Source: Actinomycetes bacterium (GTDB lineage: Bacteria > Actinomycetota > Actinomycetes > Actinomycetales > Actinomycetaceae). From it: 32,299 nt of DNA. Positions 22,628-29,564 of the stretch are shown here, in pieces (the stretch's first letter is position 1; each line of letters begins with the position of its first letter). The translations under genes and the position numbers were made by a program. The notes beneath the pieces are model-generated. The model did no database searches and had not been told where the DNA came from. It worked only from the letters and a program-made list of their open reading frames with translations. The stretch is from positions 1 to 32,299 of the forward strand of contig JAFAAX010000086.1 in assembly GCA_023426345.1 (NCBI GenBank), written 5' to 3'.

Positions 22628-23287
22628 GTGGCAGCACCATCGACCAGCGCGCGCGAGGACATCCTGCGCGCCGCCTATGGGCTTTTCCTCGACGTCGGAT
22701 ACGACAAGGCCACCTACCAGCACATCGCTGAGCGTTCGGGGCACGAACGCCCTCTCGTGCAGTACCACATCCCCCACAAGGCGGACCTGGCGACGCGTTT
22801 CCTCACCGACGTGCTGAGTGCCAGCGAGGAGGCTCTGCGCGCCGCGCATCTGGCCGAACCGGGGGAGCCGATCAGCTACCGCTACGTGCTGGCACAGGTC
22901 TACTACGCAGCCCTGTCCACGCCGTCACTGCGCCGGTTCGCGATGGATGCGTTGGACCGCCGCTCGATCATCGCCCGAGTCTTGGCCGACGACATCGAGT
23001 GGAACCTGGCGCTCATCCACCCCGACGATGCCCGGCGCCAGGCCGTGGTGGACGACTGCGTGATGGGGGTCGGTGGCGCCTATGAGCTGTTCCTCCACCG
23101 CCTGCGCGAGGGGCAGGACACCAATCCCGCGGACCTGGCCTCGCGCACGCTGCTGACCAGTATCCGGTCCGAGCCCGAGGCCCGCGACACGACCGAGGCA
23201 GGCATCCGCGCCCACACGCTGGCATCCGACACGCTCCAGGCGGCGGCCGACCACGTGGTCGCGAGGCTCGCAGAGATGCCGGCCTGA
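22628..23287 (+). CDS. TetR-family transcriptional regulator
   Basis: A 219-residue regulator. The N-terminal helix-turn-helix domain runs from AREDILRAAYGLFLDVGYDKATYQHIAERSG (about residues 8-38) into RPLVQYHIPHKADLATRFL. The family usually has YxHF or YYHF at that point and here it is YHIPHK, which still fits. The rest is a helical ligand-binding and dimer domain with no recognisable subtype. The GTG start is fixed by the -10 box 6 bases upstream and by the natural beginning of helix 1. It is a candidate regulator of the membrane paralogs, acting at the inverted repeat 20850-20874. Confidence 0.87.
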   Translation: MAAPSTSAREDILRAAYGLFLDVGYDKATYQHIAERSGHERPLVQYHIPHKADLATRFLTDVLSASEEALRAAHLAEPGEPISYRYVLAQVYYAALSTPSLRRFAMDALDRRSIIARVLADDIEWNLALIHPDDARRQAVVDDCVMGVGGAYELFLHRLREGQDTNPADLASRTLLTSIRSEPEARDTTEAGIRAHTLASDTLQAAADHVVARLAEMPA

Positions 23288-23369
23288 CGGGAGGCGGCGA
23301 GACACAACACGGGAGCGCCGTCCTCGCCACTCACGAAACGACGCGAACTCAGCGGACGGGAAGACACAA

Positions 23370-23403
23370 GAGCCCGGGACCTGACTGCTCAGGCTCCGGG
23401 CTC
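23370..23403. terminator. Bidirectional terminator hairpin between tetR and tRNA-Pro
   Basis: GAGCCCGG (23370-23377) pairs with CCGGGCTC (23396-23403), and inside it CCTGA (23380-23384) pairs with TCAGG (23389-23393) around a CTGC loop. It lies between convergent tetR and the tRNA gene, where a shared terminator is expected. T-runs are short on both sides. Confidence 0.7.
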
Positions 23404-23419
23404 ACGTGCATCACTCCGG

Positions 23420-23493
<74 letters not shown>

Positions 23494-23568
23494 GTGCGAC
23501 CACCCGAGTATAGCCGGGCCCGTGGGGGCCGGACAAACCGTGCAGGCCGCCTCAGCAGGACGGATCGG

Positions 23569-24732
23569 TCACACGGGCATCAGATGGAGGACCGTGACCT
23601 CGGGGCGAGTCGCCACGCGCACCGGCGCGAACGGAGAGTTCCCCAAGCCTGCGGAGACGTGGAGCGGCGCCGCGTCCCGATCCGCCGTCCAGATGTGCAG
23701 ACCTTTGGCGAATCTCCGAGGCAGGTCGCAGTTCGTCACGATCGCGCCGAAGAAAGGGAGGCCGATCTGGCCGCCGTGCGTGTGGCCGGCGACGATGACG
23801 TCGGGATGCAGATGCGTGAAGGCGTCGAGGACGCGGATGTAGGGGGCGTGGGTGACGGCCAGGCGCAGCGACGAGTCGTCGGCCCAGGAGGCGCCCGGGA
23901 GCGGCACGCGGTCCCGGCCCAGGTGGGGATCGTCGACGCCGACCAGGCTGACCGGCTGGGCGCTCGAGGCCCTCGTCGCCCCGGAGCCGGACCCCGCCAC
24001 CGGCACCTCCAGCATCGCGGAACGGTTGGACAGGTCCACCCATCCGGCCGCGAGGAAGTCCGTGACCATGGCCCGCCATGGCAGGTCCGGGATGTCGTTC
24101 TCGTGCCCGCGGTCGGCGGCGTGTCCGGGATCCAGGCGAGCGGCCGAGGGCTGGGGCTCGGCGCGCGTCCCGAACTCGTCCTCCAGAGGCCGGCTCGGGG
24201 ACGCGGCGGCGCCGCCGGCGGCCGGAGCGTCCACGCGCGGGTCGCGACGCAGGTAGTGCGCCCAGTTCCGGTGCCGCGGCGAGTAGTAGTCGTTCGAGCC
24301 CAGCACGAACGCGCCGGGGAGCCCCCGGAAGGGGGCATAGGCGGCGCGCACCAGGGGAAGGCCGTCGGCCGACCCGAAGTTGTCGCCCGTGGACAAGACC
24401 AGGTCGATCTGCTCCGTGCGGGCGACGCGGGTGAGGAAGTCGACCAGGAACTCCTGCCCCGGGTACAAGTGGAGGTCGGAGATCTGGAGGATCCGCAGTT
24501 CGCGCCCGCCGCGCGACGCCGGGACGGGCACGTGGACGTGGCGCACCGTCGGGAACCGGCGCTCGACCTCGCCCCACGCCAGCGTCGCGCCGCCCGCCGC
24601 GACGACGCCGCCCAGTGTCAGCCCCAAGGCGCGCCCCCGGGCGATGAGCCCGCGGGGCGCCAGGGAAGGCTGGTCCGCCAGCGCGTCCAGCATCTCGCCG
24701 GGCGAGGGGATGAGCGGCGCGGGGGCGTTCAT
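23569..24732 (-). CDS. Metallophosphoesterase (calcineurin-like), membrane-anchored
   Basis: A 387-residue protein with one N-terminal hydrophobic segment (about residues 32-52) and a calcineurin-like catalytic domain. Metal ligands are visible in ISDLHLYPG (Asp, His), STGDNFG (Asp, Asn), GSNDYY (Asn), THAPY (His) and VIVAGHTHGGQIG (His, His). Between the GSNDYY and THAPY motifs is a polar insert of about 60 residues that looks disordered. The ATG overlaps the stop of the PBP gene by ATGA. The same PBP-phosphoesterase pairing is found for Rv3682-Rv3683 in M. tuberculosis. The substrate is unknown; an envelope phosphate ester such as undecaprenyl pyrophosphate or phospholipid is plausible. Confidence 0.9.
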   Translation of the reverse strand: MNAPAPLIPSPGEMLDALADQPSLAPRGLIARGRALGLTLGGVVAAGGATLAWGEVERRFPTVRHVHVPVPASRGGRELRILQISDLHLYPGQEFLVDFLTRVARTEQIDLVLSTGDNFGSADGLPLVRAAYAPFRGLPGAFVLGSNDYYSPRHRNWAHYLRRDPRVDAPAAGGAAASPSRPLEDEFGTRAEPQPSAARLDPGHAADRGHENDIPDLPWRAMVTDFLAAGWVDLSNRSAMLEVPVAGSGSGATRASSAQPVSLVGVDDPHLGRDRVPLPGASWADDSSLRLAVTHAPYIRVLDAFTHLHPDVIVAGHTHGGQIGLPFFGAIVTNCDLPRRFAKGLHIWTADRDAAPLHVSAGLGNSPFAPVRVATRPEVTVLHLMPV

Positions 24733-26984
24733 CCCTGACCGCCCTGGGACCCGCCCTGCCCCGATCCGTCGCCGCCCTGGTCGGTGGTGGCGGGAGTGGG
24801 AGTGGCGTCGCCCTCGTTCGTTGTCTGCGCGTCGGGGGCCGTCGAGCTCGACGGCGTGGGGGAGGGGGAGGGCTTGGGGACGTCGCCGATGAAGACGTTG
24901 GGCATGGCGGCCATCTCGTAGGCGCTCATCACTGTGTCCATGTAGGGCACCCAGATCCTCACCGCCACGCTCGAGCCGTAGGGGTAGTCGTAGTAGGTCC
25001 CCCCCAGCACGAAGTCGGAGACCTGGGTCGAGGAGGCCTTTGCGTGGCCCATCCAGGCGGCGGTGGCCACTTGGGGCGTGAATCCGACGGTCCACGTGTT
25101 CGAGTTGTCGTTGGTGGTGCCGGTCTTCGCCGCGAACTCCCGCCCGCCGTCCAAGGCGATGACGGACTCCGCCCATGGCGGCCGGTAGTACGAGCCATTG
25201 GCCAGGCGCAGGGTCGTCGCGACCTTCTCGGCGACGGTGGCATCGAGGACCCGCGTGCAAGAGGGGTCGTAGGCCTTCAGCGTTTGGCCGTCGCGGTCCG
25301 TCACGGTGGTGATCGTCTGTGGCTGGCACAGGATGCCGTCGTTGGCGATCGCCGAGTACGCCGAGGCCATCTTGAGGGGGGACGTGACGCTGGTCCCGAT
25401 GATGTTGGAGGGCACCGGGGCGACCGTCGAGCCATCGGGGTTGGTGACACCCAGGTCGGCGGCGTCCTGGAAGATCGCGCAGAAATCGAGCTTCGTCGAC
25501 ATGTTGATGAACACCTGGTTGGCGGAGATGCCCAGGCCCTTGATCACCTGCATCGCGCCGTCTTTGCCTGTCAGGTCCTCGACCGTCCAGGTGCCGTTGT
25601 CGCCGACGGGCACGAAGGTTCCGTTGGAGCAATTGAACTCCCCCGTCCGATACACGCGGTCGGTGCGTCCGGCGGTGTCGTAGGCTCCGTGGCCCTCCTT
25701 GAACCACTCGATGAGGGTGAAGAGCTTGAAGGTCGAACCGGGTTGGAACGTGCCGTCGGCGGCGTAGTTGAACATCGTCTGGCGGGGGTTGTCCTCGACG
25801 GCGGGCCCATATGCGGTGTTCTGCGCCATCGACAGGATGCGGCCGGTGCCGGGTTCCACCGACGTGAGGACGTCGTCCAGTCCCCCGTCCCCGTAGCCGT
25901 TGTCCACGGGCAGAGCCCCCGTCAGCGTCTGGTAGGCGGCGTCCTGCATCTGCGGTTTGATCGTCGTTCGGATCTCGATGCCGCCTGTCTTGAGCAGCTG
26001 CTCGCGCTCGCTGGCCGTGTCTCCGTATGCCGCGTCGTTGAGGAAGTCGTTGATGACGTAGTCGCAGAAGTACTCCATGGTGGCCTTCGCTCCGGAGCAT
26101 CCGGAGGTCCGCACGTCCGGGTGGAGCATGTCGGCGACATTGACGGCCACGGCCTGGTCGTACTGCTCCTGGGTGATGACGCCCTGGTTGAGCATGGTGC
26201 CGAGCACCGTGTCGCGCCGCTCCTGGGCCGCGTCGGGATGCTGGAGGGGGTCGTACTCCACGGGGGACTGGACCAGGCCGGCGAGCAGGGCGGCCTCGTT
26301 GAAGTCCAGCTGGCTGGCGGACTTCGAGAAGTACTCCTTGCTGGCGGCCTCGACCCCGTAGGTGGTGGGCCCGAACGGGGCGATGTTGAGGTAGCCGGTG
26401 AGGATCTGGTCCTTGGACATCTTCGTCTCAAGGGTGAGGGCGTACTTCATCTCCCGCAGCTTGCGGGCCGGCGTCTGTTCGGTGGCGTCGGCGACGATGC
26501 TCGCATCGCCCTCGAGGTAGCCCTGTTCGATGAGCATGTTGCGGATGTACTGCTGGGTGATGGTCGAGGCGCCCTGCGTGTCGCTGCCCGTCAAGTTGGA
26601 CACGAGGGCGCGGGCGACGCCATCGGGGTCGACCCCGTGGTGCTCGTAGAAGCGCTTGTCCTCGATGGCGACGATGGCCTGCTTCATGATGTCGGGGATC
26701 TTGTCCGACGGCACGACGATGCGGCGCTTGTCGAAGAACGTGGCGATCGTGTTGCCGTCCGCGTCGAGCATCGTGGATTCCACAGCGGGCTGGACGACCT
26801 GCAGGTCGCCGGGCATCCCGTCGAAGACGGTGGGCACGGCCTTCGCCACCGTGCCGATGGAGCCCGTCGCCGGGACCAACAGGCCCGCGCCCAGCACGCC
26901 GGTCAGTCCCGCCAGGCTGAGGAAGGCCAACAGGAGTGCGACCAGCTGCACGGGGGTGACGGCGCGTGAGCGGGGAGACGACAT
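24729..26984 (-). CDS. ponA2: Class A penicillin-binding protein (PonA2-like)
   Basis: A 751-residue bifunctional peptidoglycan synthase anchored by one N-terminal helix (about 12-36). The GT51 glycosyltransferase domain has catalytic E108 in IEDKRFYEHHGVD and GASTITQQ (138-145). The transpeptidase domain has S417-x-x-K420 in GSTFK, S487-x-N489 and K620-T-G. The C-terminal 60 residues are a Ser/Pro/Thr/Gly tail facing the wall. The ATG at 26984 has no Shine-Dalgarno, but a TATCCT -10 box ends 6 bases upstream. Gene order with whiB4 and the phosphoesterase supports the PonA2 assignment. Confidence 0.93.
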   Translation of the reverse strand: MSSPRSRAVTPVQLVALLLAFLSLAGLTGVLGAGLLVPATGSIGTVAKAVPTVFDGMPGDLQVVQPAVESTMLDADGNTIATFFDKRRIVVPSDKIPDIMKQAIVAIEDKRFYEHHGVDPDGVARALVSNLTGSDTQGASTITQQYIRNMLIEQGYLEGDASIVADATEQTPARKLREMKYALTLETKMSKDQILTGYLNIAPFGPTTYGVEAASKEYFSKSASQLDFNEAALLAGLVQSPVEYDPLQHPDAAQERRDTVLGTMLNQGVITQEQYDQAVAVNVADMLHPDVRTSGCSGAKATMEYFCDYVINDFLNDAAYGDTASEREQLLKTGGIEIRTTIKPQMQDAAYQTLTGALPVDNGYGDGGLDDVLTSVEPGTGRILSMAQNTAYGPAVEDNPRQTMFNYAADGTFQPGSTFKLFTLIEWFKEGHGAYDTAGRTDRVYRTGEFNCSNGTFVPVGDNGTWTVEDLTGKDGAMQVIKGLGISANQVFINMSTKLDFCAIFQDAADLGVTNPDGSTVAPVPSNIIGTSVTSPLKMASAYSAIANDGILCQPQTITTVTDRDGQTLKAYDPSCTRVLDATVAEKVATTLRLANGSYYRPPWAESVIALDGGREFAAKTGTTNDNSNTWTVGFTPQVATAAWMGHAKASSTQVSDFVLGGTYYDYPYGSSVAVRIWVPYMDTVMSAYEMAAMPNVFIGDVPKPSPSPTPSSSTAPDAQTTNEGDATPTPATTDQGGDGSGQGGSQGGQG

Positions 26985-26990
26985 GGGTCA

Positions 26991-26996
26991 AGGATA
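26991..26996 (-). promoter_or_regulatory. -10 box of a leaderless promoter (ponA2)
   Basis: On the minus strand TATCCT is followed by TGACCC and then the ATG at 26984, a 6-base spacing. Confidence 0.5.
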
Positions 26997-27086
26997 CGTG
27001 TCGGAGATGATCACGGGCCTGTGAGTGCGCTGGACGGCCTCGTCGCCGGTGTGCGCCGGACGGCCGTGAGCACGATCGGCCCGGTT

Positions 27087-27115
27087 TTGAGTTGCCGATG
27101 GGATGTGTGTATCGT
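27087..27115 (+). promoter_or_regulatory. Promoter of whiB4
   Basis: TTGAGT (27087-27092) and TATCGT (27110-27115) are separated by exactly 17 bases, the best -35/-10 pair in the window. The palindrome CACATGTG (27116-27123) lies at the expected transcription start and could be an operator. Confidence 0.6.
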
Positions 27116-27161
27116 CACATGTGTGCGGCAGGTCAGCGATGACCGGAGACGGAGTGCGGAC

Positions 27162-27497
27162 ATGATCGGTGTCGATGACGACCAGAGTTGGGCGGCCCGG
27201 GCCCTGTGTGCGACGGGGGAGCCCGATGCGTTGTTCGTCCAGGGGGCGTCCCAGCGCCAGGTGCGCCAGCGGTGCCTGGAGTGCGTGGTGCGCCTGGAGT
27301 GCCTGGCCGATGCGTTGCAGTCCGAGGCGAACTTCGGCGTGTGGGGGGGCCTGACCGAGCGCGAGCGGCGCGCGCTGCTCCGCCGTTACCCCGGCGTCGA
27401 CGACTGGGAGCAATGGCTGACCACCTCCGAGGATCCCGTCGCCGTGGAACTGCGGTCCCCGCAGATCCCCCACGTCCTGTCTCTGGTGCGCCGCTAG
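27162..27497 (+). CDS. whiB4: WhiB4/WblA-type iron-sulphur transcription factor
   Basis: A 111-residue WhiB-family protein. Four cysteines bind a 4Fe-4S cluster: C16, C38, C41 and C47, in the spacing C-x2-C-x5-C. They are followed by the family turn GVWGGLTERERRALL (59-73). The segments PDALFVQGASQR and NFGVWGG match WhiB4 of M. tuberculosis (Rv3681c) closely. WhiB4 senses oxygen and oxidative stress and represses gene expression. The start at 27162 was chosen over a longer frame from 27021 because GGAG lies about 8 bases upstream and the longer form would run through the promoter. It is divergent from ponA2, as in mycobacteria. Confidence 0.92.
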   Translation: MIGVDDDQSWAARALCATGEPDALFVQGASQRQVRQRCLECVVRLECLADALQSEANFGVWGGLTERERRALLRRYPGVDDWEQWLTTSEDPVAVELRSPQIPHVLSLVRR

Positions 27498-27500
27498 GAT
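27495..27500 (+). promoter_or_regulatory. -10 box of a leaderless promoter (52-residue gene)
   Basis: TAGGAT, which includes the whiB4 stop codon TAG, ends 7 bases before the ATG at 27508. Confidence 0.5.
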
Positions 27501-27507
27501 GGCGCCC

Positions 27508-27666
27508 ATGACGAAATGGGAGTACGCGACGATCCCCCTGCTCACCCATGCCACCAAGGCGATCCTCGATCAATGGGGGCAGGACGGGTGGGAACTCGTC
27601 CAGGTCGTCCCCGGGCCCACGGGCTCGGAGAACCTGGTGGCCTACCTCAAGCGCCCGATCGACTGA
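27508..27666 (+). CDS. Small DUF4177-like protein, 52 residues
   Basis: A complete small gene encoding MTKWEYATIPLLTHATKAIL followed by DQWGQDGWELVQVVPGPTG and a short C-terminus ending KRPID. The pattern WEY, then a helix, GWELVQV and a C-terminal YLKRP strand is that of DUF4177-like proteins. An equivalent small protein (Rv3678A) sits in the same block in M. tuberculosis. The function is unknown. It follows whiB4 by 10 bases with its own leaderless-type -10 box. The 22-bp repeat array begins 3 bases after its stop. Confidence 0.85.
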   Translation: MTKWEYATIPLLTHATKAILDQWGQDGWELVQVVPGPTGSENLVAYLKRPID

Positions 27667-27955
27667 CGCGACTTCGGTCCCCTTTCCTCGCGAGTTCGGT
27701 CCCTTTCTTCCGCGACTTCGGTGTTGCCGGACGTGTGTGGCCGCCGAGGTTCGCCCGTCTGGGACTGACGTGCCCGGAGGCCCGCCGGGTCGTTGGCGGG
27801 GTTCGCGCTGTGCGATCGTGAGGCATCTGGTAGCGGCTCTTCGACAAGACGAGGTGGAGCATCGCGGAACGTCTTTCGTCGCGTCCCACCAGTGACGAGG
27901 ACGGCCGTGGCTGTGCCGGCCGCGTCGTGGCGCCCGCATGGCGGGGCGCATCCGA
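27667..27955. other. Geneless stretch downstream of the DUF4177-like gene
   Basis: About 290 bases without a supported gene. The left part is the 22-bp repeat array (27669-27728). The rest shows only short open frames of Arg-rich composition that look like chance. In the related mycobacterial block this position holds ArsA-like ATPase genes, of which no trace is seen here. Confidence 0.5.
27669..27728. repeat. 22-bp tandem repeat array next to TA2
   Basis: Units start at 27669, 27691 and 27713. The first two share CGA-TTCGGTCCC-TTTC and the third diverges after 10 bases. Period and core (CGGTCCCCTT) match the arrays at 12309 and 13212, although bases 4-6 of the unit differ. Confidence 0.75.
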
Positions 27956-28267
27956 TCAGGGCTCGGAGAAGATGGCATGACCACCGACGCGGCGCCACCT
28001 GATCGCGGGCTTTCCGCCGATGGTCACCCATTCGAAGGTCGCGCGCCCGTCCGGGCCGGTGAAGCTCCAGGTCATCTCCCAGATCCCCTGGGTGCCCTGG
28101 ACGGCCTTGACGCGAAGCGCCTTCGGCCAGGGGGTGCCGGGATCCTCGATATGGCTGATTGCGGCGGGGATGAATGCTTCTCGCACGACGTCACTGAACA
28201 TCGCGAACTCGGCCCCCGATAATCGTCGTCGGTCATGGACGAATCGTTCTGTCTGCTCGAATTTCAC
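27956..28267 (-). CDS. RelE-like toxin (TA2)
   Basis: A 103-residue basic protein with the RelE fold pattern. It begins VKFEQTERFVHDRRRLSGAE, followed by a helix, ALRVKAVQGTQGIWEMTWSF (strands), DGRATFEWVTIGGKPAIRW and RRVGGHAIF. The G-I-W-E and R-A-T-F-E strands and the C-terminal GxHxIF are typical of this toxin group. It starts at GTG 28267, inside the antitoxin stop (28264-28266). Members usually cleave mRNA in the ribosome; no activity can be shown from sequence. Confidence 0.78.
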   Translation of the reverse strand: MKFEQTERFVHDRRRLSGAEFAMFSDVVREAFIPAAISHIEDPGTPWPKALRVKAVQGTQGIWEMTWSFTGPDGRATFEWVTIGGKPAIRWRRVGGHAIFSEP

Positions 28268-28584
28268 GAGGATGCCCGCTCGTCCGCCTCCCGGGCCAAG
28301 TCGGCCAGGAAGTCGTCCGCGCTGTCGAACGTCTGGACACGGCCGTTGTCGATGTCCTGCTGAGCCTCCTTCTCCATCTCCTGCCAGCGCTCCGTCCAGA
28401 ACCACTGCTGATCCGCGGGGTGCGGGAGGAGGGGCCTCAACTCGATGACGCCGTCGTCCCGCTCGGTGATCTTCACCTGAGCTCCAGGCTCATCCAAATG
28501 ATGGCGGTGCCGCACGTCGGCGGGCAGGGTGATCGAGCCGCGACTGGGGGACACGGCGGCATACTGTGCGGCAGAGGTCGACAT
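28264..28584 (-). CDS. AbrB/MazE-type antitoxin (TA2)
   Basis: A 106-residue protein. The N-terminal half has the swapped-hairpin AbrB DNA-binding pattern VSPSRGSITLPADVRHRHHL followed by QVKITERDDGVIELRPL. The C-terminal half is acidic and helical (EKEAQQDIDNGR, then SADDFLADLAREADE), as expected for the toxin-binding tail. The ATG at 28584 has TAGGCT ending 6 bases upstream. The overlap with the RelE-like gene supports a type II module that represses itself. Confidence 0.82.
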   Translation of the reverse strand: MSTSAAQYAAVSPSRGSITLPADVRHRHHLDEPGAQVKITERDDGVIELRPLLPHPADQQWFWTERWQEMEKEAQQDIDNGRVQTFDSADDFLADLAREADERASS

Positions 28585-28590
28585 GCGGAA

Positions 28591-28596
28591 AGCCTA
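28591..28596 (-). promoter_or_regulatory. -10 box of a leaderless promoter for TA2
   Basis: On the minus strand TAGGCT is followed by TTCCGC and the antitoxin ATG. The matching -35 position (about 28614-28619) falls in the 8-bp repeat tract. Confidence 0.5.
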
Positions 28597-28606
28597 CCGT
28601 CAATCT

Positions 28607-28654
28607 GCCAGTTCGCCATGTCGCCAGTTCGCCATGTCGCCAGTTCGCCAGTTC
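28607..28654. repeat. 8-bp tandem repeat tract upstream of TA2
   Basis: Six consecutive 8-base units alternate GCCAGTTC (four) and GCCATGTC (two), in the order A-B-A-B-A-A. The tract covers the expected -35 region of the TA2 promoter. Such tracts change length by slipped-strand mispairing, so the promoter may be phase-variable, which is inference. Confidence 0.85.
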
Positions 28655-28695
28655 GCCGGGCCGATGCTCGTCCCGTCCGGCTCGGACACGGCGAA

Positions 28696-28727
28696 GGGGG
28701 CGCCGCGGCCCCTGCCGCGACGCCCCC
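28696..28727 (-). terminator. Terminator hairpin downstream of crp
   Basis: GGGGGCG (28696-28702) pairs with CGCCCCC (28721-28727), and inside it CGCGG (28704-28708) pairs with CCGCG (28715-28719), with one mismatch between the two stems and a 6-base loop. It starts 12 bases past the crp stop. Only two Ts follow on the minus strand. Confidence 0.6.
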
Positions 28728-28738
28728 CAGCGATCTGC

Positions 28739-29422
28739 TCAGCGTGCGCGGCGCGCCAAGCGGTCCACGTCCAGCAGTGTGACGGCGCGGCCCTCCAGGC
28801 GGATCCAGCCGCGCGACACGAAGTCCGCCAGCGACTTGTTGACGGTCTCGCGCGAGGCGCCGACCAACTGGGCCAGTTCCTCCTGCGTGAGGTCGTGGGG
28901 GACGTGGACGCCCTCGTCGGTGGGCGTGCCGAAGCGGTCGGCCAGATCCAGCAGGGCCTTCGCGACGCGCCCGGGGACGTCGGAGAACACCAGGTCCGAC
29001 ATCGACTCGTTCGTGCGGCGCAGACGCTGGGCGAGGGCCTTGAGCATGTGCTTGGCCAGCGTCGGGTTCGTGTCGAGGATCGCCATGAGATCCTCGTGGT
29101 CGAGGTACAGCAGGGTCGCGGGGGACACGGCCGTGGCCGTGGTGGAGCGCGAACCGGGATCGAAGAGCGTGAGCTCGCCGATGATCTCGCCGGGGCCCAG
29201 GACGGCGATGAGGGACTCGCGGCCGTCGTTGGAGGTGTGGCCGAGCTTCACCTTGCCCTCGGTGATGATGTAGAGCCGGTCGCCCAGGTCGCCCTCGTCG
29301 AAGAGCGTCTCCCCGCGGCGCAGCGTCGTGTGCCCCATCGTGGATTGCAGTGACTCCTGCTGGGCCTCGTCGAGGCCGTCGAAGAGAGGCACCTGACTGA
29401 GGAAGTTGCCGTCAGCGATCAT
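28739..29422 (-). CDS. crp: Crp/Fnr-family regulator (Crp/GlxR type)
   Basis: A 227-residue cyclic-nucleotide-type regulator. The N-terminal beta-roll holds GPGEIIGELTLFDPGSRSTTATA (about 76-98), where the Glu and the Arg-Ser/Thr contacts to cAMP are expected and present. The C-terminal helix-turn-helix is LTQEELAQLVGASRETVNKSLADFVSRGW (about 173-201), with the RETVNKSL recognition helix. It is very close to actinobacterial Crp/GlxR, global regulators of carbon, respiration and growth. It is divergent from nth across about 140 bases, as in M. tuberculosis (Rv3676/Rv3674c region). The ATG has only a weak GGTGAG upstream. Confidence 0.93.
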   Translation of the reverse strand: MIADGNFLSQVPLFDGLDEAQQESLQSTMGHTTLRRGETLFDEGDLGDRLYIITEGKVKLGHTSNDGRESLIAVLGPGEIIGELTLFDPGSRSTTATAVSPATLLYLDHEDLMAILDTNPTLAKHMLKALAQRLRRTNESMSDLVFSDVPGRVAKALLDLADRFGTPTDEGVHVPHDLTQEELAQLVGASRETVNKSLADFVSRGWIRLEGRAVTLLDVDRLARRAR

Positions 29423-29552
29423 GTCTCACCAAACTCCGTTCGTCTACCAGTACGAGCCGAGCTGGCGCCGGCTCCGTTCTCACGTCTCATTGTGGCGCAC
29501 ATGTGACCTCCGCCACCAGCCATTCGCCGGGGTGTGGACGCGCCCACCGGCC

Positions 29553-29558
29553 TATTAT
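29553..29558 (+). promoter_or_regulatory. -10 box of a leaderless promoter (nth)
   Basis: TATTAT, a near-perfect -10 hexamer, ends 6 bases before the GTG at 29565. This decides the nth start. Confidence 0.6.
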
Positions 29559-29564
29559 GCCGCA

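Noticed and set aside
25044..26969. Long plus-strand frame antisense to ponA2 (641 residues)
   Set aside because: Shadow of the ponA2 frame in GC-rich DNA. No recognisable domain and no ribosome site.
27021..27161. Longer WhiB4 beginning at 27021
   Set aside because: It would translate through the well-spaced promoter at 27087-27115 and add 47 residues with no family match.
29488..29516. Crp/GlxR binding site in the crp-nth intergenic region
   Set aside because: TGTGGCGCACA and TGTGACCTCCGCCACC resemble parts of the consensus but each has several mismatches. Not strong enough to call.
29406..29564. Longer endonuclease III beginning at 29406
   Set aside because: It would include the TATTAT promoter box inside the gene and overlaps the crp start on the other strand. 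The extra residues do not fit the family.
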